DNA from: RUG11690 sp045616665
GTDB taxonomy: Bacteria; Bacteroidota; Bacteroidia; Bacteroidales; WCHB1-69
Length of the DNA: 64,000 nt
Reading direction: 5' to 3'
Assembly (NCBI GenBank): GCA_045616665.1
Contig: JAZLHE010000095.1
Span: 1 to 64,000, forward strand
Shown: one piece after another, positions 1-8,889 of the stretch
Layout: every line of letters begins with the position of its first letter
How positions within the stretch are numbered: position 1 is the first letter of the stretch
Notes under the pieces: generated by a model
The model's input: the letters and a program-made list of their open reading frames with translations, nothing else
Database searches by the model: none
Told to the model about the DNA's origin: nothing
Made by a program: the position numbers and the translations under genes

Positions 1-1512
1 GCCGATGCTGTTGTAGCTGACAGCCACATCGGGATGCTCCTCACCGAACACTTTTTGACGAATATTCAGCGATTTCGTATGATATTCCAGCGCGCGGGCG
101 TAATCTCCTTGGGAATAGTAGACATCGCCGATGTTGTTGTAGTCGGTAGCCACATAGGGATGCTCCTCGCCGAACACTTTTTGAAGAATATTCAGCGATT
201 TCGTATAGTACTCCAGCGCACGGGCGTAATCTCCTTGGGAATAGTAGAAATGGCCGATGTTGATGTAGCTGGCAGCCACATCGGGATGCTCCTCGCCGAA
301 CACTTTTTGACTAATATTCAGCGCTTTCGTATGGTACTCCAGCGCACGGGCGTAATCTCCTTGGGAATCGTAGGCACCGCCGATGTTGTTGTAGCCGGTA
401 GCCACATCGGGATGTTCCTCACCGTACACTTTTTTCAGAATATTCAGCGATTTCGTATAGTACTCCAATGCTCGGACGTAATCTCCTTGGGAATCGTAGA
501 CAATGCCGATGCTGTTGTAGCTGTCGGCCACATTGGGATGCTCCTCACCGAACATCTTCATCGAATTTGTGAGGGCAAGCTGGTAATACTTCAGTGCTTT
601 TTCATAGTCGGCAAGATATTCTGATATGAAACCTCCTGTTTCCAATTGCCATTCAATATTCAGACTGTCTTTTCTTGCACGACGTTCCAACCAGTATGCC
701 GCAGAATCATTCTGGTAGTTCATCCGGCACATCAAATATCGACTATAGCAGTTCGCAGCAAAGTTTTCAAGCATTACCGATTCCATCTTTTCGCTTTTCT
801 GTAAGTTTTCACGACCTGCAATATTTGCAGTATGTAAACTGTCATATTCAGCTTCTTGCTCATCCATAGTGCCCTGGGTGTTCAACAAAGAGTCGGCACG
901 TGCCAGTTCTCCATTTCTAATGTAATATTCCAACCGGCTCCGAAATTCATCCATCTGATCGAAATCCATCGTGGAGTAACGTTCCGCCATTTCGCTGATG
1001 AACTTTTCATTTGTGCTTTGTGCATCGTACAAAGCTTTCAATTTTTCATTATATTCCTCTTTGGAGATTTGCTGTTCTTCCTTAAGACGTAGAAACTCCG
1101 CTTTCTGTTTGTTCAGTTGAGCGGTTAATGTGGCTCTGATTTTCTCTTCCGATTCCAAACGGTCTTCCAATGCCTCGTCCGGTGTCTGCATCGCGACTTC
1201 AAGCACATCGGTCGAAAAAGTTTTTTTTCTTCCAAGCAAATCCCAGTCACAAATCTGATAGCCTTTCTTTTTGAGGTCTTTGATAACGTAACTCTTGTCA
1301 GCATTAACGTAAAAAGACAGGTTTCCGTTGCCATCGCTTGCGTGAGAACTGCCATTACCCAATATGATTGTGGCGCCCGAAATACCACTACCTTTCTGAA
1401 CCGTTCCATCCGTCTTTAATCTGCCTCGCGTTTTAATTTTCACCTGCTGCGTTTGGGCACTTACAACGCAGCACATCAACAATAATGCACATATTAGATA
1501 GATTCGTTTCAT
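1..1512 (-). CDS. Exported TPR protein with regulatory-like N-terminus (3' end cut by window edge)
   Basis: The minus-strand frame is open from the ATG at 1510-1512 to base 1, so the C-terminus lies outside the window. Visible protein: a signal peptide ending near ...CCVVSAQ, a small beta domain (about residues 22-105, CarboxypepD_reg-like), a charged coiled-coil stretch, and the block EMAERYSTMDFDQMDEF shared with the two downstream paralogues. It then has kinesin-light-chain-like 42-residue TPR units with the core FGEEHPDVA..YNNIG and YSQGDYARALEYHTKSL. TPRs of this type mediate protein-protein contacts; the export signal places it in the periplasm or at the surface. It is the most distal visible gene of the nine-gene minus-strand cluster, 27 bases after the next paralogue's stop codon. 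Function unknown; a scaffold or sensor arm is an inference. Confidence 0.8.
   Translation of the reverse strand, partial: MKRIYLICALLLMCCVVSAQTQQVKIKTRGRLKTDGTVQKGSGISGATIILGNGSSHASDGNGNLSFYVNADKSYVIKDLKKKGYQICDWDLLGRKKTFSTDVLEVAMQTPDEALEDRLESEEKIRATLTAQLNKQKAEFLRLKEEQQISKEEYNEKLKALYDAQSTNEKFISEMAERYSTMDFDQMDEFRSRLEYYIRNGELARADSLLNTQGTMDEQEAEYDSLHTANIAGRENLQKSEKMESVMLENFAANCYSRYLMCRMNYQNDSAAYWLERRARKDSLNIEWQLETGGFISEYLADYEKALKYYQLALTNSMKMFGEEHPNVADSYNSIGIVYDSQGDYVRALEYYTKSLNILKKVYGEEHPDVATGYNNIGGAYDSQGDYARALEYHTKALNISQKVFGEEHPDVAASYINIGHFYYSQGDYARALEYYTKSLNILQKVFGEEHPYVATDYNNIGDVYYSQGDYARALEYHTKSLNIRQKVFGEEHPDVAVSYNSIG
3..576 (-). repeat. In-frame 126-bp tandem repeats (42-residue TPR units)
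   Basis: The sequence repeats with a 126-base period beginning at 3, 129, 255, 381 and 507 (the last unit is incomplete and more diverged). Each unit encodes one 42-residue TPR motif on the minus strand. Units share long identical stretches such as cgtaatctccttgggaat, so they are recent duplicates or are kept alike by recombination. As 126 is a multiple of three, loss or gain of units keeps the frame. Confidence 0.9.
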
Positions 1513-1539
1513 ATTTTTATTATTATTATCTATTTGTGT

Positions 1540-2520
1540 TTATTCAATAAGTCCGAGTTTTTTCAGTCCGTTCGAAAGATTTGAGCCGTCAGGGTATTCT
1601 TTTAGGAAGTTCGGATTGAGTTCCAAAACTTTATTCCACATCTTCAAAGCCTCTGCTTTTTTGCCTTGCATCAGCAGGATTTCGCCTTTGGTATCGTAAC
1701 AATCTGCATTGTCGGGAAGCAATGAGATGGCTTCGTTAATCGTCTCGGTGGCATCACTATACCTGTTTTCTCTTGCGTATAATAAAGCGAGTGTTTTTAT
1801 GTCTTTTGTTAAGTCAAGTAGATTTTCTTCATTGGCTCTACGGAACTTGTCGATAGCCTCAAGACGCTCATCTATGCGTCCCTTTGTATTCAGCAACGAA
1901 TCGGCTTCCTGCAACTCGCCCTCTTCGATGTGCGACTGTACCTGACGGTGGAACTCGTCGAGCTGGTCGTAGTCGGTGGAAACGTAACGCTCGGCCATTT
2001 CCTTGACGAGTTTCTCAGAATTCGACTGGTTGTCGTAGAGTTGCCGCAGGCATTCCTGATATTCGGCTTCGGTAAGCTTATTCTGTGCCTTCAGCACCTT
2101 AATTTCCTCTTCACGTTTTTCAAATTGTTCGGAAAGTATTTTGCGCACTTTTCGCGTGGCGACATTGATGTCGGCCTGCCACAGGCTCTTCTCCTCCAAT
2201 ACTACATAGAATGGATTGTTTGCCGAATAGGCAAAAGCACGTTTTGTGCATTCGGGGTCGGCAAGGGTGTAGCCCTGTTTGGTCGCGCTGACCAAAGAGA
2301 ATGTCTTTGACTCAGGCACATTAAAATAGAAAGTACCTTGACTGTCGCTGACAAGCGTAACGCCAAAGTCCATGGTAATGGCGACACCTGCCAGCCTTTC
2401 TCCTTTAACAAGTTGCCCGTCAACCATGCGGCCTCGGGTTTTTACGATGCCTTGTTGGGTCTGTGCGTTTGCCATGCCGCAAAAAAATGCTAATGCTAAG
2501 ATGAAGTTTATTCGTTTCAT
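1540..2520 (-). CDS. Exported regulatory-like/TPR protein, short paralogue
   Basis: 326 residues. A signal peptide (MKRINFILALAFFCGMANA) is followed by the TQQGIVKTRGRMV start of a small beta domain, a coiled-coil region (about 110-180), the shared block EMAERYVSTDYDQLDEF, and a single C-terminal TPR (about 240-300) ending in LSNGLKKLGLIE. It is a shorter version of the 836-residue neighbour: N- and C-termini match but the central TPR array is missing. The start is set by the signal peptide. It lies 33 bases downstream of the 836-residue gene, probably in the same transcript. Likely exported; no catalytic motif is visible and the function is unknown. Confidence 0.8.
   Translation of the reverse strand: MKRINFILALAFFCGMANAQTQQGIVKTRGRMVDGQLVKGERLAGVAITMDFGVTLVSDSQGTFYFNVPESKTFSLVSATKQGYTLADPECTKRAFAYSANNPFYVVLEEKSLWQADINVATRKVRKILSEQFEKREEEIKVLKAQNKLTEAEYQECLRQLYDNQSNSEKLVKEMAERYVSTDYDQLDEFHRQVQSHIEEGELQEADSLLNTKGRIDERLEAIDKFRRANEENLLDLTKDIKTLALLYARENRYSDATETINEAISLLPDNADCYDTKGEILLMQGKKAEALKMWNKVLELNPNFLKEYPDGSNLSNGLKKLGLIE
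1601..1692 (-). repeat. 92-bp near-identical direct repeat, copy 1
   Basis: This stretch matches 2615-2706 at 90 of 92 bases by eye. Both copies encode the same C-terminal TPR segment (GEILLMQGKKAEALKMW) of adjacent paralogues. The identity far exceeds that of the rest of the genes, which suggests recent duplication or gene conversion. Confidence 0.9.
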
Positions 2521-2553
2521 TGCTATTATTTGTATGTCAATTATAATCTACAT

Positions 2554-5064
2554 TTATTCAATCAGCCCAAGAGCTTTCAGCCCGTTTGAGAGTTCCGTTC
2601 CACCAGGATAGTCATTTAGGAAGTTCGGGTTGAGTTCCAAAACTTTATTCCACATCTTCAAAGCCTCTGCTTTTTTGCCTTGCATCAGCAGGATTTCGCC
2701 TTTAGTGTCATAGAAGTTCGCCTCATTCGGCATTAAGGCAATAGCCTTGTTTATTGTTTTTATTGCTTCGCCATATTTTTCTCTCCAGGCACACACATAT
2801 GAGAACTGGTTCAGTGTATTCAAAAGATAGGATGCGTAATATTCAGGAGTTTCCTCGAACAATTGAGTTAAAGCATCTATGGCTGATATATAATACTTCT
2901 CACTGGTGACATAATCCTTAAATGAAAAACCATATAAAAGCCCAAGATCGGCTTGCAGCAATGCAATGTCTGTGCAATATGAACCGGAGGCTTTTTTTGC
3001 CATCTGCTCATAGATGGCCAGGGACTGTTCATAATACTTCTTACTTGAGGCGTAATCATACTTGCGACCGAAAATAAGCCCAAGTCTTTTTTGAGTTATC
3101 GCCAAGGTCTCCTGATACGCAGAGGGAGCCATTTTGAACAACAGTTCATAGTGTCCCAATGCTTCAAGGTAATATTTCTCACTGGATTCAAAATCATTAA
3201 GAGAAAGATACAACAACCCCATATTACTGCAAGTCTGGGCCATGCCCGTACGGTATACGGCAGGTTTTTGCCGAAAAAGCGATTCGTATTGCCCATATGC
3301 CAGTTTGAGATATTTTTCAGCTTCAGCAAAATCTTTGAGACAACCATAATTAACCCCCAGGGCACTTTCAACATCAGCAATCTCCCCAAGGTAAACTTCG
3401 GAATTTCTGCTGGCAATAGTCTCATAGTCCGCCAATGCCATTTTATAATATTTCTCACCTGTTGCATAATCTTCACGGGAAGCATACAATGCACCAAGAA
3501 AGCCTTCAATATTTGCCTTATTTCCCAGGTAAGCATCGGGGTTCTGCTGCGCCAACTGTCTGTATGTTTCCAACGCAGAAATGCTGTACTGCTCACCTTT
3601 CGTATAATCCCCAACTTGGCAGTATAAAACTCCGAGCGAGCCCTTTATATCCGCTATTATCCTCCGATAGGTTTCTGGAGCCTGTCTATATAGAATCTCG
3701 CAGTTCTGAAGTGCCAGCTTGTAATATTTCTCACTTTCAACTAATTTGCCGGTTACTGCGTACAACGCCCCGGTTTCAAGTTGGGAAGACATCAGATTGG
3801 CACGGTATGAATCGGGATTCTTTTTAAACAACTGTTCGTTATATTTCAATGCCAACATGCGGTGTTTCTCGCTTTCCTGATATTCATTCCTATTGCTGGC
3901 ATTTAGAGCCATACAGGCATGCGTTAATGCTATTCTGTCAATATATGCATCAGGAGTATCTTCGGATAACAGTTCATATGCTTTCAGTGCCATAGAAAAT
4001 AACAAGTGGCTTTGGACATAATCATTTATTTCATTATAGAAATAACCTAAGCGGCAATTAATGTCTGCAACCCCTAGATCATTATCTATTCTGGAGTATT
4101 CATCTCTGCAAATCATATAATACTTCTTGCAATCGCTATACTTTTTCTGCTTACTGCAAAGATTTGCATAATCCAGCACAGCGTTTATATTTGTCAAGTC
4201 CAAATCGGCTCTCATTTTCAAATAAAACAAGGCGGAATCCTGTTGAAACTGCTGTTTAAAAATCTCGTGACGCTGATATAAGGTCAAAGACAGTTCCTCA
4301 TATGTTTTTTCTGCCAACTTTTCACTTTGGCTCAAGTTCTCCTCTCTTTGGTTCAATGCATTCCGTTCCGCTTTATTTGTCGCAACAATATTGTAATAAG
4401 CAGCTATCCGTTGCTTGATATCACCCTTGCTGCGAATCAAAGAATCGGCTTTCACTAATTCTCCATTCTCGATATACATCTGCACCATACTTGTAAATTC
4501 ATCAAGCTGATCATAATCGGTAGCCGCGTAGCGCTCAGCCATTTCTCTAACAAGTTCTTCACTGGACTGTCTGTAATTGTAAAATTCGGCTTTCAGAGAG
4601 TCATATTTGGCCTGACCTATGGCATTTAGAAAAAGAAGTGAGTCCAGTTCATCTTCACGTTTCCGCAATTCTTCCTTCATTTTCTTACGTACCTTAAGCA
4701 TTGCAGCGTTGATGCTTGCCTGCCTCTGATTCTCGTCTTCCATGACAACATAAAAAGGATTATCTGCAGTGAATGAGAACGAGCGCTTTGTAAAATCAGC
4801 GTCAGCAAGGGTGTAACCTTGCTTATGGGCTGCTACAAGAGAGTAGTTCTTACCCGATGGGACATTGAACGAGAACGCACCATTATCACCGCTTATCAGC
4901 GGATTGCCGATATTAAGTGTAATGGTAACTTCCCTCAAATGTTGGCCAGGCACTAACTGGCCGTTAACCATACGACCGCGGGTTTTCACGATGCCCTGCT
5001 GCGTTTGGGCAAAAGAAATGAGTACGGCAAACAATACAAATAATAGACTAAAAGTTTTCTTCAT
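2554..5064 (-). CDS. Exported regulatory-like/TPR protein, long paralogue
   Basis: 836 residues. Signal peptide (MKKTFSLLFVLFAVLISFAQ), beta-rich regulatory-like domain (about 20-110), coiled coil (about 110-160), shared block EMAERYAATDYDQLDEF, a second coiled coil (about 230-270), then a long run of TPR-like units of about 42 residues (about 290-760, recurring YYKLAL..YE.L and A....LG.LY.....Y...EKYY) and the C-terminal TPR shared with the short paralogue. No enzymatic motif is visible. It begins 11 bases after the TIR-protein stop, so co-transcription with the TIR/RyR genes is likely. The TIR protein's own extracytoplasmic beta domains make a physical partnership across the membrane plausible, but that is inference. 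Confidence 0.82.
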   Translation of the reverse strand: MKKTFSLLFVLFAVLISFAQTQQGIVKTRGRMVNGQLVPGQHLREVTITLNIGNPLISGDNGAFSFNVPSGKNYSLVAAHKQGYTLADADFTKRSFSFTADNPFYVVMEDENQRQASINAAMLKVRKKMKEELRKREDELDSLLFLNAIGQAKYDSLKAEFYNYRQSSEELVREMAERYAATDYDQLDEFTSMVQMYIENGELVKADSLIRSKGDIKQRIAAYYNIVATNKAERNALNQREENLSQSEKLAEKTYEELSLTLYQRHEIFKQQFQQDSALFYLKMRADLDLTNINAVLDYANLCSKQKKYSDCKKYYMICRDEYSRIDNDLGVADINCRLGYFYNEINDYVQSHLLFSMALKAYELLSEDTPDAYIDRIALTHACMALNASNRNEYQESEKHRMLALKYNEQLFKKNPDSYRANLMSSQLETGALYAVTGKLVESEKYYKLALQNCEILYRQAPETYRRIIADIKGSLGVLYCQVGDYTKGEQYSISALETYRQLAQQNPDAYLGNKANIEGFLGALYASREDYATGEKYYKMALADYETIASRNSEVYLGEIADVESALGVNYGCLKDFAEAEKYLKLAYGQYESLFRQKPAVYRTGMAQTCSNMGLLYLSLNDFESSEKYYLEALGHYELLFKMAPSAYQETLAITQKRLGLIFGRKYDYASSKKYYEQSLAIYEQMAKKASGSYCTDIALLQADLGLLYGFSFKDYVTSEKYYISAIDALTQLFEETPEYYASYLLNTLNQFSYVCAWREKYGEAIKTINKAIALMPNEANFYDTKGEILLMQGKKAEALKMWNKVLELNPNFLNDYPGGTELSNGLKALGLIE
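2615..2706 (-). repeat. 92-bp near-identical direct repeat, copy 2
   Basis: Partner of 1601-1692, with two visible mismatches. The offset is 1014 bases, so recombination between the copies would delete exactly one gene length in frame (338 codons) and fuse the long paralogue's N-terminal part to the short paralogue's end. Confidence 0.9.
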
Positions 5065-5075
5065 ATTTTTTTACT

Positions 5076-6248
5076 TTATTTAACTTCAACAATTGTACTT
5101 TCCGTTGTCGGCATATATAGCGTATCGCTTACAAAAGGCGCTATTGCGTTCACTTTATAAAAAATGTTCTGCTCTGAAAGTGGCATAAAACACCTGACAA
5201 TCCCTTCCGAATCGGTCATCACCTTATGACCATTGACGGCAACAGTCGCATTAGGATAACTTTTCTCCTCGTTGACATTCCACAACTTAAATCGTATATC
5301 ACCATACGGATGCGGATCTCGTGCGATGTTCAGCGTGATATCCTTTTTTGTCAAAACAAAAGTCGTATCCGTTGTCAGCCAATTCTCACACTCCACCTTG
5401 ACGTGTGCGTTCTTTCCTATTGCCTTATGCGGAATATTGGCAAATAATGCCGCAGCATCAATGGCAGAGATGGTGTCCGTCTTGATTTCGTTGTCAATGG
5501 TCAGGGTGATAATGGCATCTTGGAGTGGAGGCAGATTGTCATTATGAACCGACACTTCTTCCAGATTCATCTTCACATCCACAGGCTGGTTGGCCATCCC
5601 GACGCCTATCAATGCCGCGATAACGGTAAGGATACCTATCACCCACGCCACGACCTTTCTAATCAGCATCCGTTTGTGCCGCTGCCAAATGCTGTCAAAC
5701 TCGACACCGAGCAGTTTGGTGATAAGCTGCACGTAGGCACGTTCCTTGTTCAGCCAAGACCAACGATAGACTTTCTCGTGGATGTTGGCTCCGAGGATTT
5801 CTGGAATGCCGAGCGTTTTAATGATAGGATTGAAGCATTCGGTTTCTTCATTTCCGCTATGCGGCATACCCTCCACGATAAAGAAATGGATGTTGTCGGT
5901 TTGTCCCAGAGAATGAAAATATGCTATTTCCTTGCCCACCCATTCCGACTTTGCCGAGTTGGGAGAACAGATGACAACGAGGTGGCGCGAGGCCTTGAGG
6001 CGTTCTTGCAACTCAACGGTCAGTCCACCGGGCTGAATGTCGGACGGGGCGAAGAATACCGGCTTGAGGGGCGTTCGCTGCCAGCCGTGTTCACTACACA
6101 AAGTGGCCGGCATACGGTAACCCTCCAACTTCTTTTGCAACCGTTTGCCCCAGGCTGCATCTTTGGAATTGTAGGATATAAAAGCAAAATACTTGTACTC
6201 TTCAGCAGTATAAATTTTGTTATTGTCCGCCATAAGATGATGATTCAA
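5076..6248 (-). CDS. Membrane-anchored TIR-domain protein
   Basis: 390 residues. A TIR domain spans about residues 17-190, with the typical start YFAFISYNSKDAAWGKRL, the central PVFFAPSD and VVICSPNSAKSEW, and Glu107 in SEWVGKE, the position that is catalytic in NAD-cleaving TIRs. One membrane helix follows (about 198-219, VVAWVIGILTVIAALIGV). The rest (220-390) is beta-rich and probably outside the membrane, with repeated regulatory-like modules. A second in-frame ATG at 6233 is an alternative start. Known bacterial TIRs cleave NAD+ or make cyclic ADP-ribose isomers; activity here is inferred. The gene sits 4 bases after the RyR gene and 11 bases before the exported TPR gene. Confidence 0.88.
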   Translation of the reverse strand: MNHHLMADNNKIYTAEEYKYFAFISYNSKDAAWGKRLQKKLEGYRMPATLCSEHGWQRTPLKPVFFAPSDIQPGGLTVELQERLKASRHLVVICSPNSAKSEWVGKEIAYFHSLGQTDNIHFFIVEGMPHSGNEETECFNPIIKTLGIPEILGANIHEKVYRWSWLNKERAYVQLITKLLGVEFDSIWQRHKRMLIRKVVAWVIGILTVIAALIGVGMANQPVDVKMNLEEVSVHNDNLPPLQDAIITLTIDNEIKTDTISAIDAAALFANIPHKAIGKNAHVKVECENWLTTDTTFVLTKKDITLNIARDPHPYGDIRFKLWNVNEEKSYPNATVAVNGHKVMTDSEGIVRCFMPLSEQNIFYKVNAIAPFVSDTLYMPTTESTIVEVK

Positions 6249-6252
6249 ATTG

Positions 6253-6549
6253 TCATTTTGTGATTTTAAAACCCAACTTCAATATCAGTTTCAGTGTCTC
6301 CTGCGAGGTGTTGCGGTCATACTCCTTTTCCGATTCCGTCAGTTCCTCGTATGGCACAAGGCAGGGATGCGTCTTTTCCTCATCATTGCGCTCTTCGCCG
6401 TAGGTCCAGCCTTCAGACATCCGGCCGGCAGACCAAACTTCGTGTACGTTCTTGGCAATCATTTCGGCTAAGGCATTCAACGCTTCGGGCAGCACCACAT
6501 CGTTGGTGTCAATGGGCTGTGGGGTGTAATTGTTCTTTTTTGTTTTCAT
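6253..6549 (-). CDS. Stand-alone RyR-domain protein
   Basis: 98 residues, essentially one RyR (ryanodine-receptor repeat, Pfam RyR) domain: YTPQPIDTNDVVLPEALNAL, then NVHEVWSAGRMSEGWTYG, HPCLVPYEELTESEKEYDRN and a C-terminal helix. Bacterial RyR domains have been proposed, from genome-context work, to bind nucleotide-derived ligands; direct evidence is limited. It has no signal peptide, so it should be cytoplasmic. It is packed between the Rossmann-RyR gene and the TIR gene, which makes a sensor or adaptor role for a TIR product the simplest reading. That role is inference. Confidence 0.88.
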   Translation of the reverse strand: MKTKKNNYTPQPIDTNDVVLPEALNALAEMIAKNVHEVWSAGRMSEGWTYGEERNDEEKTHPCLVPYEELTESEKEYDRNTSQETLKLILKLGFKITK

Positions 6550-6608
6550 CTTTCAGTTTTTTATATCTTATTGATATGTTTATAGAGAAACTGGAAACTG
6601 AAAATCTA

Positions 6609-7733
6609 TCAAAATTTATGTGAAAGATTAACCATTTTATCAATATTGAGCATCAACAAGACAAGGAAAGTGTCATATTTCCGACTTGCAGGATCACGGC
6701 GGCAAATGTCTCTATAAGAGCAAATGTCGTAATGTACGTTCTTGTTTTTCAGGTTTTTGCGGTAATCCTTCTTGCTCTTGTCAAACATTCTGGAATACTC
6801 ATAATGATTCTCTGATGTCCAAGGACGGAAATCCAATATCAGTTTCTCTGCAATCCAGCGTGAGTGCTCACATTTAGAAAGTGCCAGAATGTTGTTTTCA
6901 ACTTCACGGGTCAGTTTCTTCAGTTCCGTTGGGTTCAACTTCATCACATTCTTGTCACAATCTGTCTTAAGAGCTGCCCGCATCAGCATTTTGATTCGCA
7001 TATCAAACGTGTCCGTACAAAACACATTGGAAAGTTTGTCTTTAACGCCTGCTTCATTCCATTTTTTTTCGTTGTCATTATTTATGGATTTGTTTTCAAA
7101 TGCTGTCATAGGAATCTCATACATAATTACATCTGTTGGATTTATATCCGGCAGATTGTCAAGTTCTTGACCTAAATTATATGCTTGGTTGGCATAGTAG
7201 GCACGTCGGGTGTCAATGACGTGTGCAATGTCTCTGTTATTGAAAAAGTCGTTCACATCTTCATCGGTCAACACGATGGCATTGCTATCTTCCCCGATTT
7301 CGTTTTTAACTTCCACAAACACATCCAAAAACTTCAACGGTTCTACACCATCCGTACCCCAGCAATAGCGCAGATAATTGCCTAAAAAAGGCGTATTAAG
7401 CAGTGTTTCCTTGGCTTTTTCCTCATTTTTGCAATGTGCCGTTATCAGTGATGCGTTATCACCTGTTTCTTCGTCAAAATCATAATAATGGGCTCTGAGA
7501 ATGATTTCGCGAATTATGGCGCACATTAGCGGAGATGTCCCTTCCGTTACAATATGCAACGGCTTGGTAAACTTTCCTTTGGCATTCATTCTGCACATCC
7601 GGTCCATCAGGTTCACGCCGACATATTCACGAGCACGATACCAATTATCAATGAGATCATTGTCTTCAGTCAGTGATTGTAACAAGTCCTCCGTATATTG
7701 AAAATCTGCATATTGTTGTTTCTTATTTTCCAT
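6609..7733 (-). CDS. Rossmann-like plus RyR domain protein
   Basis: 374 residues, no signal peptide. The central part contains a hydrophobic strand and helix (PLHIVTEGTSPLMCAIIREI, 58-77) resembling the first unit of a TrkA-N/Rossmann fold, though without a clean GxGxxG. The C-terminus (about 285-365) has the EHSRWIAEKL motif and a K.VHYDICSYRDI segment of the RyR-type domain seen in TrkA-RyR proteins. The middle holds strand-helix units (AIVLTDEDVNDFFNNRD). Its stop is one base from the start of the stand-alone RyR leader region (59-base gap) and its start overlaps closely with the MscS gene end (1-base gap). It may sense a nucleotide or dinucleotide and act on the channel; this is inferred from domain type and neighbours. 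Confidence 0.7.
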   Translation of the reverse strand: MENKKQQYADFQYTEDLLQSLTEDNDLIDNWYRAREYVGVNLMDRMCRMNAKGKFTKPLHIVTEGTSPLMCAIIREIILRAHYYDFDEETGDNASLITAHCKNEEKAKETLLNTPFLGNYLRYCWGTDGVEPLKFLDVFVEVKNEIGEDSNAIVLTDEDVNDFFNNRDIAHVIDTRRAYYANQAYNLGQELDNLPDINPTDVIMYEIPMTAFENKSINNDNEKKWNEAGVKDKLSNVFCTDTFDMRIKMLMRAALKTDCDKNVMKLNPTELKKLTREVENNILALSKCEHSRWIAEKLILDFRPWTSENHYEYSRMFDKSKKDYRKNLKNKNVHYDICSYRDICRRDPASRKYDTFLVLLMLNIDKMVNLSHKF

Positions 7734-7734
7734 A

Positions 7735-8838
7735 TTATTGAATTTTATTCTCAGTCATATTGTCGTTTACATCTGTTCCCGAAACTCTTTGGTAAAGTTG
7801 CAGACCAAACCACGGCAAGGCTTCTATAACCTGTTCGGTAATGACGGACTGCTGCCATTCAAAAGCCGCACGCGACGTTTCCGTTATGAAAATATAAATT
7901 TGAAGTGGTATTCCTTCGCTCACTTGCTCTTGCCAATTTACCAGCAGTCTGGGGTGATGCGACACTTTAGAATGGTTATAAAGCATTTGATATATGTACT
8001 CTCGGTAAGCGGCAATGTTCGGTTCGTCAATTTCCAATGCATTAACATAGGGTTGCAAGTCAGGACGGCCACTTAATTTATCCTTGACAGTTTTCACTTC
8101 TTCGAATGTTAACGGATGAATGCCACCGGTATTGATGATGAAATTCTTCAACATACGCCTTCCGTGGGTCTTGCCGTCCTGCATATCCTGATAGTTTGTA
8201 AAATGTTCTGTCTGAAGAATATACGTGGGGAAAGCCGAGGTGGTGGTGTCCCAGTTCTCTATGGTGACGGTAGTGAGCGTTATCAGTTTCACCATTCCGT
8301 CAATATTGTGCTTGGGAACAGTAATCCAATCCCCGATTTTGAGCAGTCCGTTGATCCTGAGGTAGAAAAATGCCACTACGCTTTTGATGGCATCCTGGAA
8401 TATCCAGGTAAGCAATACACCGCCAATGCCAACGACATACTTGGTGGGGGCATTGGCGGACTCGAAATTAATGTTTTCTACGATGGCTACAATCACCAGT
8501 CCGATAGTGATCAAAAATACCACCTTGCTCCTGGTTATCCTTAGTTCTTGCTTGCGTAGGGAAAAAATGGGATTTAACTTATTGACCACATATCCTGTTA
8601 GGGCGCACAGCACGAGTGAAAGTCCCAATCCTGTTATTCTCAGTGGCCAATGCACCAGACAATCACAGCTGCCAATTTTCCACCAACCGAATCGGAGACA
8701 GATGATGAAAACCATAAATAAACCTCCTAAAATAAGTATTAGGAAGGCGACCAAGGATATCCAATGCGAGATCAAGGCACCACGCAGTTGCGGAAACCAT
8801 TTCTCTTGTGAAATCAAATGTTTTGAACGTGAAATCAT
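7735..8838 (-). CDS. MscS-family mechanosensitive-type ion channel
   Basis: 367 residues. Hydrophobic helices at about 21-48, 64-85 and 104-122 are followed by the pore helix and MscS core (about 133-162), then the beta domain with LLKIGDWITVP (165-175) and an ENWDTTTSAFPTYIL segment. The extended cytoplasmic domain ending in LPWFGLQLYQRV resembles the YbdG-like branch of MscS. Classical members release osmolytes under tension, but several MscS relatives are ligand-gated. Here the gene lies within a TIR/RyR operon rather than a stress locus, so gating by a second messenger is possible but not shown. It starts 51 bases after the upstream gene. Confidence 0.85.
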   Translation of the reverse strand: MISRSKHLISQEKWFPQLRGALISHWISLVAFLILILGGLFMVFIICLRFGWWKIGSCDCLVHWPLRITGLGLSLVLCALTGYVVNKLNPIFSLRKQELRITRSKVVFLITIGLVIVAIVENINFESANAPTKYVVGIGGVLLTWIFQDAIKSVVAFFYLRINGLLKIGDWITVPKHNIDGMVKLITLTTVTIENWDTTTSAFPTYILQTEHFTNYQDMQDGKTHGRRMLKNFIINTGGIHPLTFEEVKTVKDKLSGRPDLQPYVNALEIDEPNIAAYREYIYQMLYNHSKVSHHPRLLVNWQEQVSEGIPLQIYIFITETSRAAFEWQQSVITEQVIEALPWFGLQLYQRVSGTDVNDNMTENKIQ

Positions 8839-8889
8839 TATATTAAATGTTTTAGTTGCTATAGAAATCAGTGAATGTGTCTTTTTATA

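Noticed and set aside
34..624. Plus-strand 196-codon repeat ORF
   Set aside because: It is the antisense shadow of the 126-base TPR units; the minus-strand reading gives canonical TPRs.
5520..6263. Plus-strand 247-codon ORF opposite the TIR gene
   Set aside because: No recognisable pattern, while the minus strand encodes a clear TIR domain.
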